This document shows positions 23,094-31,194 of a stretch of DNA of 32,509 nucleotides, piece by piece (positions within the stretch are counted from its first letter, which is position 1; every line of letters begins with the position of its first letter). The DNA is from an uncultured Eubacteriales bacterium. Its GTDB lineage: Bacteria; Bacillota; Clostridia; Oscillospirales; CAG-272. The stretch is from the NCBI GenBank assembly GCA_900544985.1, contig UQXK01000016.1, positions 1 to 32,509 on the forward strand, written 5' to 3'. The translations under genes and the position numbers were made by a program. Below the pieces are notes generated by a model. The model saw only the letters and a list, made by a program, of their open reading frames with translations. It was not told where the DNA came from and ran no database searches.

Positions 23094-24047
23094 TTAAATA
23101 AAATATTTCATGAGCAGCACTATATACGCCGCATAAATAACAAGAAGCGCAATTCCCTGATATCTCTTTGTTTTTCCGAAAATAAAAGTAGGAACGATCG
23201 CGACAAGTCCCGCCAATATGCACACGGGCATATCGAGTCTCAACGCCTGATTTGAAACCACGAGAGTTCCGCCGGAAACGGCAGAACAGATAGGAAGAAT
23301 CAACGTCATATCTATTATATTCGCGCCGATTATATTTCCGAGGGAAAGATTTCCCTTCTTCTTTACAAGGGCGATGATAGCCGTTGTAAGCTCCGGAAGA
23401 GAAGTACCTATTGCTATCATGGTGACGCCTATGATGGAATCCGGGACGCCGAGCTTTTCCGCTATTACCGTACCGTTATCCACAAGGAGTCTTGCACCTA
23501 CAACGATACCGGCGGCACCGAATATAAATTTAAGTATATTGACAACAATTTCTTTTTTGTTCTCTATGCGTCGTCTTTCGACATTCCCGCCCTCTTTTTT
23601 TGCAGACGCGATATTTTCATAAACAAAAACACCGAGCACTATAAAAAGAAGAAGAGACGGCAAAAGTTTTAGATGTCCCGAAAGGGAAAGAACGAAGAGA
23701 AGCACGGACGAAAGGATCATAAGAAAGCCTTTTAGTCCAAACTGCTTCCTTGAAACGACACATGGAGCAAACACCAGCGATATCGCAAGTATAAGCGACG
23801 TATTGGCGGTAACCGAGCCGACGGCATTTCCGACGGCAATACCCGTCTGTCCGCCCGCAGTCGCCATTATAGATACGAGAAGTTCCGGCAGCGTCGTAGC
23901 AAGGCTCACTATCGTCGCGCCTATTATAAAGTTAGGTATGCCAGATACTTCCGCGATCCAGCTTGCGGCGTCAACAAAAAAGTCTCCGCCCTTGATTATA
24001 AGGACAAGTCCTATCACAAAAAGCAAAACAGCTAAAAACATTTCCAT
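23094..24047 (-). CDS. CaxA/YrbG-type sodium/calcium antiporter
   Basis: A 317-residue protein with about ten membrane segments and the two alpha repeats that form the transport site. Alpha-1 runs from about 43 to 85 (GATIVSLATTLPELLVSI with E55, then GNAVGSVTANTSLIL); alpha-2 has GVTMIAIGTSLPELTTAI and GNIIGANIIDMTLIL. The inverted-topology pair and length of about 320 fit the family, which exchanges Na+ (or K+) for Ca2+ across the cytoplasmic membrane. CGGAG lies 10 nt before the ATG at 24047; a second in-frame ATG two codons later is less likely. It follows the CD1247-type gene after a terminator-like hairpin and precedes the lipoprotein gene. Confidence 0.9.
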   Translation of the reverse strand: MEMFLAVLLFVIGLVLIIKGGDFFVDAASWIAEVSGIPNFIIGATIVSLATTLPELLVSIMATAGGQTGIAVGNAVGSVTANTSLILAISLVFAPCVVSRKQFGLKGFLMILSSVLLFVLSLSGHLKLLPSLLLFIVLGVFVYENIASAKKEGGNVERRRIENKKEIVVNILKFIFGAAGIVVGARLLVDNGTVIAEKLGVPDSIIGVTMIAIGTSLPELTTAIIALVKKKGNLSLGNIIGANIIDMTLILPICSAVSGGTLVVSNQALRLDMPVCILAGLVAIVPTFIFGKTKRYQGIALLVIYAAYIVLLMKYFI

Positions 24048-24090
24048 AAAATAAAGACTCCGGCAGTTATTTTTTCTCTTTTTACCGAAT

Positions 24091-24117
24091 AAAGAAGCCG
24101 TCAGCGACGGCTTCTTT
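24091..24117. terminator. Terminator between the CD1247-type gene and caxA
   Basis: A 12-bp perfect stem (AAAGAAGCCGTC / GACGGCTTCTTT) with a 3-nt loop, 23 nt after the stop of the CD1247-type gene and 43 nt before the caxA start. With so little space for a separate promoter, partial read-through into caxA is the likely arrangement. Confidence 0.7.
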
Positions 24118-24140
24118 AATTTTACACACTTCTTGTCCTT

Positions 24141-24575
24141 TTATTCACCGTCGCAGCCGGAGCAATTTTCGCATTCCGTCTCGCAGGAGCAACTGAATTC
24201 GGCACCGCAGGAGGGGCAGTTTATATGATCGAAATCCATTGTTTCGTCAACAAAAACTTCTTCTCCGCAGACAGGGCAGACAACAGCGGCGCAGTCTCCG
24301 TCGCAGTCATCGCAATCGCAGTCGCATTCGTCATCATCTTCGTCTTCATCGTCGTCGCAGTAGAGGTCTTCTTCGACGTTGCCGAGGTCCTCGTCCACTT
24401 CTTCAATGTATTTGTCAAGATAATCCACATTTTCTTCAAGATCGGAAACGGTCTTTGCCATATCGTCGAGAACGTCGATTATCGCTTTCAGAAGCTTGTT
24501 TGTATTTGTGTCGCCTTCAAGGTTCATGCCTTCGGCAATTCCTTTTACAAAGGCTACTTTTTCAGTTAATGTCAT
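24141..24575 (-). CDS. CD1247-type protein: acidic Cys-rich linker and zinc ribbon
   Basis: A 144-residue protein. The ATG at 24575 is preferred, since AAAGG lies 10 nt upstream, over a GTG at 24593 that overlaps this site. The N-terminal 70 residues (MTLTEKVAFVKGIAEGMNLE and a coiled-coil stretch to about 66) match the N-terminal domain named after Clostridioides CD1247. Residues 73-96 are an Asp/Cys run (DECDCDCDDCDGDC). A zinc ribbon follows: CPVC at 100-103 and CPSC at 120-123. The tail has five further cysteines. Function unknown; metal binding is very likely from the residues. It lies downstream of efp (27-nt gap) in the same orientation. Confidence 0.8.
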   Translation of the reverse strand: MTLTEKVAFVKGIAEGMNLEGDTNTNKLLKAIIDVLDDMAKTVSDLEENVDYLDKYIEEVDEDLGNVEEDLYCDDDEDEDDDECDCDCDDCDGDCAAVVCPVCGEEVFVDETMDFDHINCPSCGAEFSCSCETECENCSGCDGE

Positions 24576-24602
24576 TATATTTTTACCTTTCACTAATGCA
24601 TT

Positions 24603-25160
24603 TTACGCACGTTCGATATATTCGCCTGTTCTTGTATCTATACGGATTCTCGTACCGATATTTACAAAGAGCGGAACTTTTATTTCAGCGCCTGTTTCAA
24701 GCGTTGCGGGTTTGAGAGTGTTTGTTGCCGTGTTGCCTGCAAGTCCGGGTTCTGTTTCCGTTACTTCGAGCTCAACGAACATAGGAGGTTCTACCGAGAA
24801 AACGTTTCCTTTGTAAGAAAGGATCTTGCAGAGCATCTCTTCCTTTACAAATTTGAAAGCGTCGGGAAGAACATTTTTGGATATGGGCATCTGTTCATAA
24901 GATTCCATGTCCATGAAATAATAAAGGTCTCCGTCGGAATAGAGGTACTGCATTTCTTTTCTCTCTATTATTGCGGGGGGGAACTTGTCCGTGGGGTTGA
25001 AAGTTCTTTCCGTAACACCGCCGGAAATTACGTTTTTAAGTTTTGTACGAACGAAAGCCGCGCCCTTGCCGGGTTTTACGTGCTGGAATTCTACTACCTG
25101 CATTACGTTGCCGTCAAGTTCGAATGTTATTCCGTTTTTAAAATCGCCTGCTATTACCAT
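24603..25160 (-). CDS. efp: Translation elongation factor P
   Basis: A 185-residue protein with the three beta-barrel layout of EF-P, which rescues ribosomes stalled on polyproline. The loop HVKPGKGAAFVR carries Lys32, the position modified in many bacteria; the C-terminal domain has GLAGNTATNTLKPATLETG and IKVPLFVNIGTRIRIDTRTG, which are diagnostic. GGAGG lies 10 nt upstream of the ATG, and a good promoter (25226-25254) lies about 70 nt upstream. No lysine-modification gene (epmA/yjeA) is nearby. It follows the Xaa-Pro peptidase gene, the same pairing seen in many Bacillota. Confidence 0.97.
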   Translation of the reverse strand: MVIAGDFKNGITFELDGNVMQVVEFQHVKPGKGAAFVRTKLKNVISGGVTERTFNPTDKFPPAIIERKEMQYLYSDGDLYYFMDMESYEQMPISKNVLPDAFKFVKEEMLCKILSYKGNVFSVEPPMFVELEVTETEPGLAGNTATNTLKPATLETGAEIKVPLFVNIGTRIRIDTRTGEYIERA

Positions 25161-25225
25161 AAAATTTTTATCCTCCGAATGCCGAAATTTATATTTTTGT
25201 CGGCAAATATTTATATACGCTTTTT

Positions 25226-25254
25226 ATTTTACCTGAAAAACAAGGAAATATCAA
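25226..25254 (-). promoter_or_regulatory. Probable efp promoter
   Basis: Read on the minus strand: TTGATA, exactly 17 nt, TAAAAT. It lies between the Xaa-Pro peptidase stop and efp and could drive efp, the CD1247-type gene and, by read-through, caxA and the lipoprotein gene. Confidence 0.55.
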
Positions 25255-25271
25255 TAGTTTTTTACAAAAAA

Positions 25272-26339
25272 TCAAAACAGTACCAATAATTCCTTCGGAC
25301 TTTTTGCGATATTTACGACGCCGCTCTCTCTTATTTGCAGAACGTCTTCTATTCTCACGCCGTATTTACCTTCTATATATATGCCGGGTTCCACGGAAAA
25401 TACATGTCCTACGCAAAGTTTTTCTCCGAAAGCTTTCGGGGAAAGGCGGGGACTTTCGTGAATGTATATTCCCAGGCTGTGTCCGAGGCTGTGTCCGAAA
25501 CGTCCGCGATATCCCGCGTCGTTTATTATGTTTCTTGCGACGGCGTCAATTTCTCCGCAGTCGGCGCCCTCGTGTACCGCCTCTATCGCCTTTATCTGCG
25601 CTTCGAGAACGGTATTGTATACCTTTTTCATCTCTTCGTCGGGAGTTCCGAGACAAACCGTTCTTGTCATATCGGAAGAGTAGCCTTTATATATGCAACC
25701 GAAATCCATAGTAAGAAATCCGCGTTCGAGCTTTACATTTCTCGGCACACCGTGAGGGCGGCTGGACGCCGTTCCCGAAACGCATATCGTATCAAAGCTC
25801 GTTTTCGACGCTCCGTGCTTTCTCATGTGGTATTCGAGTTCGAGAGCAACGTCTATTTCCGTCATTTCCGGTTTTATAAGCGGAAGCGTATCGGCAAGAG
25901 CCATGTCGCCTATGTGTTCTGCGTGCTCTATAAGCTCCATTTCTTCTATACTCTTTATCTTTGCCATTTCCGTTATGACGCTTCCCATTTTCACAAAATC
26001 GACGGTGGGTATGCGTCTTTTGTACGCTTCAAAAGAGGATACGGTAAATTTGTCCTCTTCAAATCCTACCGTCTTTATTCCGCGCTCCGCTATAAGTGCG
26101 TTTATATTTTCAAAAAAGTTCTTTTCCGGCATTACGACAGAGCAACCTCTTGCTTCCTCTCTTGCCGCTTCTATATACCTGAAATCAACGAAAAGAAACG
26201 CCTCATCGCGCATTACGAAAAGCGCGCCGTCCGTCATATCGAATCCCGTGAGATAAAGCACCGTTTTTTCGTCCGCGGTGAGAAATGCATCAACCTCCTG
26301 CGGCATTCTTTCTTGAAGTTTTTTTATTTTGTCTTCCAT
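25272..26339 (-). CDS. Xaa-Pro aminopeptidase (M24B)
   Basis: A 355-residue cytoplasmic peptidase of the pita-bread fold. The five dinuclear-metal ligands are in place: Asp212 (MDFG), Asp223 (SSDMTRT), His287 (GHSLGHSLG), Glu317 (SVEPG) and Glu331 (GVRIED); His294 in IHE is also conserved. The N-terminal 125 residues form the creatinase-like domain (YLTGFDMTDGAL, FVDFRY). It removes an N-terminal residue before proline. AGAGGT lies 8 nt upstream of the ATG. The gene precedes efp, a conserved association (yqhT-efp in Bacillus). A separate efp promoter lies in the 111-nt gap between them. Confidence 0.93.
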   Translation of the reverse strand: MEDKIKKLQERMPQEVDAFLTADEKTVLYLTGFDMTDGALFVMRDEAFLFVDFRYIEAAREEARGCSVVMPEKNFFENINALIAERGIKTVGFEEDKFTVSSFEAYKRRIPTVDFVKMGSVITEMAKIKSIEEMELIEHAEHIGDMALADTLPLIKPEMTEIDVALELEYHMRKHGASKTSFDTICVSGTASSRPHGVPRNVKLERGFLTMDFGCIYKGYSSDMTRTVCLGTPDEEMKKVYNTVLEAQIKAIEAVHEGADCGEIDAVARNIINDAGYRGRFGHSLGHSLGIYIHESPRLSPKAFGEKLCVGHVFSVEPGIYIEGKYGVRIEDVLQIRESGVVNIAKSPKELLVLF

Positions 26340-26432
26340 AATCCATACCTCTTTTTTATTTTTTCGGTAAAATTACCGCGTCATTTATTGTATCAAAGAT
26401 TTCTCTTCCGTACGGAAAAATACATCTCTCTG

Positions 26433-27563
26433 TCAGAAATCTATTATTTCAGATCCCGTAAGAGCGGAAAGACCGTATTTGAGCGCCATAGACGCTATCT
26501 TTCTTTCGTGCTCGTCCTCGCTTTTGAGCTTCGGCAAAAGCTCTCTGAAAAGCGCCCCTTTTATGGAGATATCATTTTTAAGTTCCTCGAAATCGAGAAG
26601 CGGAAGGGTGTTGTCAGAAACCTCAACATAAAACAGCCCAAGTTCGGAGGAATCCGTTTTTTCGGGAGAAAAGCGCGCTTCCGGAGAAACTATCCCCGTG
26701 AGCTTTACTCGGAGAAGCGTATCCTTGCCGTAGCCCTTTTCCGTGATCTTCTTTTTTATTTCGGAGCACATATCCTCATGCGTCAAAAGACCGCTTACGT
26801 CGATCTCCGCCTTTTCGTATCTGCGTTTGCAAAAACGCGGACGTTCAAAAGAGAGCTTCTTTACTCCGCCGTCGTTTTCCGCTGTTATAAATATTCCGCC
26901 CTTTATTCCGCATTCGTCAAAAGAGCGTCCCTCCGGACAGCCGGAATAGGCAAATTTCGTATTTCCCGATTTTTTTATCTCGCTTCCCGCATGGATATGC
27001 CCGAGCGCCGCATAATCGCAGCCGCATTTTGCGATATCCCTTTCCGAAAGCGGGCAATATGTGCTCTTATTTCCCGATATATCCGTATGCGCGACGAAAA
27101 TGTTTATTTTGCTTTCGTCGGGGATTATCGGACGTTCGAGAGGATTTTCCTCATATTTTTCCGATGTATATGCAAAACCGTATACGTCTACGCCGATATC
27201 GTCAAAGGAAATCCTCTCTATATTTTCGTTTTTGAAAATATAGACGTTGTCGGGGAATTTGGTTTTAAGATACGGTCCCTGCGATGTTGCCGGGTCGTGA
27301 TTTCCCGGAGTTATCACAAAGCGGCAGGAGGGATTTTCCTCAAACTGCGAAACTATCAGATTCATCGTTTCCTTTGTCACAAAATCGCTGTCGAAAAGAT
27401 CTCCCGCGATTATGACTATATCCGTTTCGCGCATTTTCGCGTACATCATCACAGATGTGAACGTTCCGCGCAGCTCGTTTCTTCTCACCTGCGCCTTTTT
27501 GGCGTCGAAAAGAGAGAACGGGGAATCGAGATGTATATCCGCTATGTGAAGTATTCTGGGCAT
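26433..27563 (-). CDS. YhaO/SbcD-like DNA repair metallophosphoesterase
   Basis: A 376-residue protein. The calcineurin-like motifs are complete and in order: DIHLDSPF (9-16), GDLFD, GNHDP, VAHTD and GHIH. The start of the motif series (LHIADIHLDSPF) is that of YhaO, a partner of the SbcC-like ATPase YhaN. The C-terminal 140 residues form the capping domain (PLLDFEEL, LPKLKSEDEHERKIASMAL). It would be a Mn-dependent nuclease acting on DNA ends in recombination or repair. AGAGGA lies 8 nt upstream of the ATG. No yhaN/sbcC gene is adjacent: the neighbours are the rhamnosidase (52 nt upstream) and the Xaa-Pro peptidase. Co-transcription with the rhamnosidase is possible. Confidence 0.87.
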   Translation of the reverse strand: MPRILHIADIHLDSPFSLFDAKKAQVRRNELRGTFTSVMMYAKMRETDIVIIAGDLFDSDFVTKETMNLIVSQFEENPSCRFVITPGNHDPATSQGPYLKTKFPDNVYIFKNENIERISFDDIGVDVYGFAYTSEKYEENPLERPIIPDESKINIFVAHTDISGNKSTYCPLSERDIAKCGCDYAALGHIHAGSEIKKSGNTKFAYSGCPEGRSFDECGIKGGIFITAENDGGVKKLSFERPRFCKRRYEKAEIDVSGLLTHEDMCSEIKKKITEKGYGKDTLLRVKLTGIVSPEARFSPEKTDSSELGLFYVEVSDNTLPLLDFEELKNDISIKGALFRELLPKLKSEDEHERKIASMALKYGLSALTGSEIIDF

Positions 27564-27595
27564 TATTTTTCCTCTTTCTTAAAACAAAGCAGACT

Positions 27596-27615
27596 TTTCC
27601 ACATTTTTGTGGAAA
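27596..27615 (-). terminator. Possible terminator after the rhamnosidase gene
   Basis: An 8-bp perfect stem (TTTCCACA / TGTGGAAA) with a 4-nt loop directly abuts the rhamnosidase stop codon. It lacks a T tract on the minus strand, so termination would be weak and read-through to the phosphoesterase gene plausible. Confidence 0.4.
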
Positions 27616-30240
27616 TTACGCTTTCAATATATGATTACCGGAGAGAAGCTCGTATACAGCCTTTCCGTTTTCAACGCGGCAGGGGAGAACTTTTCCGTCC
27701 TCTTGTATTTTTCCCGCAAAGCGTGACGGCAGATAAAGTGTACCGTGAGCGCCGAAAGGAACCGTAAGAGAAAGACTTGCACTCTCGCCGTTCTGCGTCC
27801 AATCGCATTCTGCTTTTCCTATCATGCTGTCGTGAGAAGCGCTCGCGCTTTCAAGTCCGCTGTCAAACGCGGGTCTGAATATGACGTGCTTGAATCCCGG
27901 TTCGTCCTCATCGGGGGATATTCCGGCTATGTATTTATACATAAACGCCGAAAGGTCGGAGAACATATGGTGGTTATGCGAACCGCCGCCGTTCCAGCAC
28001 TCCCAAAGTGTCGTAGCTCCTCGCGATATCCATTCGGCAACACCGGGGAACGTCTTTTGAGAGATCATGCGCGTGCCGATATCTCCGTGTCCTTCCGCGC
28101 CGAGCGTATGCATTACGAATTTGCAGCCGAGAACGCCGAAATCGACGTGGAAATCCTTTTCCTCTATCTGCTCTATAAGTCTCTTTACAAGACCGTTTTT
28201 CTCTTCATCGTTATCGTAAAGACCGAAGAAGAGCATTACTCCCGTTGCGGTCTGGCAATCGCCTTTTACCGTATAGGTTTCTTTATCGAAGAATTTCTCG
28301 CGGAAAACATTTTTAACGGTGGCGGCAAGATCGCCGTAATATTCTTTTTCTTCTACATTTCCGAAGATCGACGCCATTTTTTCCGCTTTTTTTGCGGCGT
28401 TGTATAAAAATCCCGTATCGCTTACTTCGACGGGGCATTTATAAGAACCCATGTTTTTACCGAGAGCGGGACCTATAAAAGGCGCACACCAGTCGCCCGT
28501 ACCATAATTAAGAGTATAATCCTCCGTCATGGAGAGCATGAATTCTATGTTCTTCTTTATCGCTTCGTAGTTTTCGAGAAGCACGTCGCGGTCCCCGTTG
28601 TAGAGATATACGTAATACGGCACCGATATCATCGCCGCGGACCAGTCGGGTCCTATAAGTCCGTAATATCCCCAGCCTGTGGAGGGAACGACGCAGGGGA
28701 TCTGTCCTGCGGGACGTTGAGAAGAACGTATATCCCCGCTCCATTTCGTCATAAAAGAGCGCGTGCCGAAGTTTGTGAGCATTTGCTCGCATGACGCCAT
28801 AGTGTCGCCTGTCCAGCCGTTTTTCTCTCTGTGTGGGTTATCCGTCGGGAAAGATTCGAGGTTTGAAAGAGTGGACCAGCGGCAAAGATGTTGGAGCTTG
28901 TTCAACATCTCGTCGGAGCAGGAGAAATGACCTATCTCCTTTACGTCCGTACACACGGCAACGCCGACTATATCGGAAAGCTCCGGCTCGTAATCTATTC
29001 CGCTTACTTCTATGTACTGGAAACCGTGGTATACGAAAGAGGGCATAAAATGCTCTTTTCCGTCGCTCTTTTTAGTGTATTTGTCCGTCTGAAATTCGCC
29101 CGAATTCACAAAGCAGGAAAGAGCGTCGAAATCAAGCTCGTTTTCCTCTGTAAGTATATCCGAATAACGGAATACCACCGTCGTATCTTTTTTGCCGTAT
29201 ATGTTGTATTCGCCGAATCCTGCTATATTCTGACCTATATCGAATATCCAGCCGTTCTTGCCTTTCCATTTTTTTACGGCGGGGAATTTCCGGCGTATCC
29301 TTATAGGTTCCATCTCCTGTGCGCGCATAACGCCGCCGGGACCTTTTGCTATCTTTGCGCTTTCCCATGCGGAATCGTCATAACCGACGCACGAAAAATC
29401 TCCGAGTTCGAGATTTGCGTCGTAATATTCGCCGTTTCTTATTCCGTTGAACGTGATAGGACCGTTTACGGTGCTCTTCCACGACGTATCCGAAATAATT
29501 CTTTCCGTTCTTCCGTCTTTATAAGTTATCTTTATTTCCGAAATGAGCTTTGAGAAATTTCTCCATGTGGCATTTTCGTCCGCCCATCTGTCAGCCGTGA
29601 ACGAATTATAAAATCCGTTGCCGAGCACGACTCCTATCGCATTTTTTCCGTTTGTGATAAGGTCCTTTATGTCATACTGCATGTACATATCGTCTTTGTC
29701 ATATGCGGTAAATGCGGGGGAAAGTATGTCGTCGCCCGTTTTTTTGCCGTTTACAAAGCTTTCGAAATATCCGAGTCCGCATATTGTGAGGTAAGCGGAT
29801 TCGACATCTCCCGAAACGTCGAATTCTTTTCTCAGATAAGACGCTTCGACAGTGTTCTTTCCCGCTTTTTTAGCGGATATCCATTTTGCAAAGAAAGGCT
29901 CTTTCAGTTTTCCCGTTACAAAGAAAGCTACATCGGAAATTTCCGAATATCCCGCCTCGCTTACACATTCGGCGGTCCAGAAATATTTTTTCACGGGAGA
30001 GAGCTTTTTGCCCTCGTAATGCACAAGAACGGAATCTGCGTTCTCCATATATCCGCTGTCCCACATATCGGGATAATTATTCAGGATATTTTCCGTAGAA
30101 GAATAGACGCGTATACGCGTTTTTGCTCCCTTGTCTCCTTTTTTGTCGGAGACAACTTTAAAAGAAAATCTCGGTTCTTTGTCTATCGCCAAAGGATTTT
30201 CAAGATAATTTACCGTGAGATCGTAAATTTTCAAACCCAT
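27616..30240 (-). CDS. Alpha-L-rhamnosidase (GH78)
   Basis: An 874-residue glycoside hydrolase. The GH78 catalytic block TDNPHREKNGWTGDT places Asp467, Glu472 and Asp479 in the spacing of the Bacillus RhaB acid residues, and Glu747 in LWECWNGGGSHNHHMF is the expected further active-site acid. N-terminal beta domains (YDLTVNYLENPLAIDKEPRF and the concanavalin-like region) precede the alpha/alpha-barrel. No signal peptide, so it should act on imported rhamnosides in the cytoplasm. The start at 30240 has AAAGG 13 nt upstream; an ATG at 30261 is 19 nt from the predicted transcription start and has no ribosome site. No rhamnose transporter or regulator is near. Promoter at 30287-30315. Confidence 0.9.
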   Translation of the reverse strand: MGLKIYDLTVNYLENPLAIDKEPRFSFKVVSDKKGDKGAKTRIRVYSSTENILNNYPDMWDSGYMENADSVLVHYEGKKLSPVKKYFWTAECVSEAGYSEISDVAFFVTGKLKEPFFAKWISAKKAGKNTVEASYLRKEFDVSGDVESAYLTICGLGYFESFVNGKKTGDDILSPAFTAYDKDDMYMQYDIKDLITNGKNAIGVVLGNGFYNSFTADRWADENATWRNFSKLISEIKITYKDGRTERIISDTSWKSTVNGPITFNGIRNGEYYDANLELGDFSCVGYDDSAWESAKIAKGPGGVMRAQEMEPIRIRRKFPAVKKWKGKNGWIFDIGQNIAGFGEYNIYGKKDTTVVFRYSDILTEENELDFDALSCFVNSGEFQTDKYTKKSDGKEHFMPSFVYHGFQYIEVSGIDYEPELSDIVGVAVCTDVKEIGHFSCSDEMLNKLQHLCRWSTLSNLESFPTDNPHREKNGWTGDTMASCEQMLTNFGTRSFMTKWSGDIRSSQRPAGQIPCVVPSTGWGYYGLIGPDWSAAMISVPYYVYLYNGDRDVLLENYEAIKKNIEFMLSMTEDYTLNYGTGDWCAPFIGPALGKNMGSYKCPVEVSDTGFLYNAAKKAEKMASIFGNVEEKEYYGDLAATVKNVFREKFFDKETYTVKGDCQTATGVMLFFGLYDNDEEKNGLVKRLIEQIEEKDFHVDFGVLGCKFVMHTLGAEGHGDIGTRMISQKTFPGVAEWISRGATTLWECWNGGGSHNHHMFSDLSAFMYKYIAGISPDEDEPGFKHVIFRPAFDSGLESASASHDSMIGKAECDWTQNGESASLSLTVPFGAHGTLYLPSRFAGKIQEDGKVLPCRVENGKAVYELLSGNHILKA

Positions 30241-30286
30241 TTTTGTAATATCGCCTTTCATAAGATATTTATTATATATATTCTGG

Positions 30287-30315
30287 ATTATATCACCTAA
30301 GATATATTTTGACAA
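30287..30315 (-). promoter_or_regulatory. Probable rhamnosidase promoter
   Basis: On the minus strand: TTGTCA, exactly 17 nt, TATAAT, about 45 nt before the preferred ATG. Its -35 box lies only 8 nt from the -35 box of the divergent ymdB promoter (30324-30352). Confidence 0.6.
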
Positions 30316-30323
30316 GTATTTTA

Positions 30324-30352
30324 TTGACCTATAAAGAAGAGTGTAGTATAAT
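30324..30352 (+). promoter_or_regulatory. Probable ymdB-ahcY promoter
   Basis: TTGACC, exactly 17 nt, TATAAT, 34 nt upstream of the TTG start of the YmdB gene. It is back to back with the rhamnosidase promoter. Confidence 0.65.
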
Positions 30353-30385
30353 TTATTTTGTAAAAAACCAAAAACGGAGGAAATT

Positions 30386-31165
30386 TTGAAAGATATAAAA
30401 GTTCTCGTTCTCGGCGATGTCGTAAGATGTGCCTCCTGCGAATACATGGAAAAAAATCTTTGGAAATACAGAAAAGAAAACGACATCGATTTTGTTGTCG
30501 TAAACGGGGAAAATTCCTCCGGAAGCGGCGGAATAGACAAAAAAAGCGCGGAAACACTTCTTTCCGCGGGAGCGGATATTCTGACGACGGGAAACCACGT
30601 TTTCAAATCGTTCGAAGCAAAAACTCTTCTCGACGAAAACAAATATATACTGCGCCCGGCAAACTACCCGGACGAGCTTCCCGGATTCGGATATACGCTT
30701 TTCGACGCTTCGGGAAAGACTTTTCTTGTGATGAACGTCATGGGAACAGTGCTTATGGACCCGCTTTCAGACCCATTTTCGGCAATAGAAAAAATCCTCG
30801 AAAAAAATAAAGGGAAGTATGATATTTCAGTGCTCGATATCCATGCGGAAACGACAAGCGAAAAAAGAGCCCTCGGATTTTATTTCGACGGCAGGATAGA
30901 CGTTATTTTCGGAACTCACACCCATGTGGAAACGGCGGACGAACAGATACTTCCGAAAGGAACGGCGTATATAACCGACATAGGTATGTGCGGTCCGGAA
31001 AACAGCATTTTGGGAATAGAACCTTCCTGCGTCATAGAAAAATTACGAATGCACATTCCCACAAGATTTATCGTATCGGAAAACGAAATAAAAGCGCACG
31101 GCGCGATTATAACGATAGACAGAGAAAAAAACACCGCCAAAAAAATAGAAAGAATAACTTTTTAA
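30386..31165 (+). CDS. ymdB: YmdB-family metallophosphoesterase (TIGR00282)
   Basis: A 259-residue protein. The TTG start at 30386 is set by CGGAGG 5 nt upstream. All metal-site residues of the family are present: Asp11 (LGDVV), Glu42 and Asn43 (NGEN), Asn70 and His71 (TTGNH), His153 (DIHAE), His178 and His180 (GTHTH), at a constant +3 offset from Bacillus YmdB. YmdB hydrolyses 2',3'-cyclic nucleotides and affects RNA turnover and biofilm switching in Bacillus. The usual neighbour rny is not here; ahcY follows after 29 nt with its own ribosome site. CASCEYMEKNL after the first motif replaces the usual Gly-rich segment, a mild variation. Confidence 0.9.
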   Translation: MKDIKVLVLGDVVRCASCEYMEKNLWKYRKENDIDFVVVNGENSSGSGGIDKKSAETLLSAGADILTTGNHVFKSFEAKTLLDENKYILRPANYPDELPGFGYTLFDASGKTFLVMNVMGTVLMDPLSDPFSAIEKILEKNKGKYDISVLDIHAETTSEKRALGFYFDGRIDVIFGTHTHVETADEQILPKGTAYITDIGMCGPENSILGIEPSCVIEKLRMHIPTRFIVSENEIKAHGAIITIDREKNTAKKIERITF

Positions 31166-31194
31166 AACAAACCGAAAAATCGGAGGAAATAAAG

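Noticed and set aside
24239..24715. Arg-rich plus-strand frame
   Set aside because: It is the complement of the Asp/Cys-rich CD1247-type gene and the end of efp; the arginine richness comes from the antisense of Asp and Glu codons.
26409..26420. Palindrome TTCCGTACGGAA between the phosphoesterase and peptidase genes
   Set aside because: Too short to call: it could be an operator or a weak terminator, but has no T tract and no second copy nearby.
25335..27767. Long plus-strand open frame (810 codons)
   Set aside because: It is antisense to the Xaa-Pro peptidase and YhaO-type genes, both of which have complete catalytic motifs. The frame is rich in Tyr, Phe and Arg as expected of the complement of these codons.
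30241..30642. N-terminal extension of the rhamnosidase to 30642
   Set aside because: It would read through the ymdB gene and both promoters on the opposite strand, and its peptide bears no resemblance to GH78 proteins.
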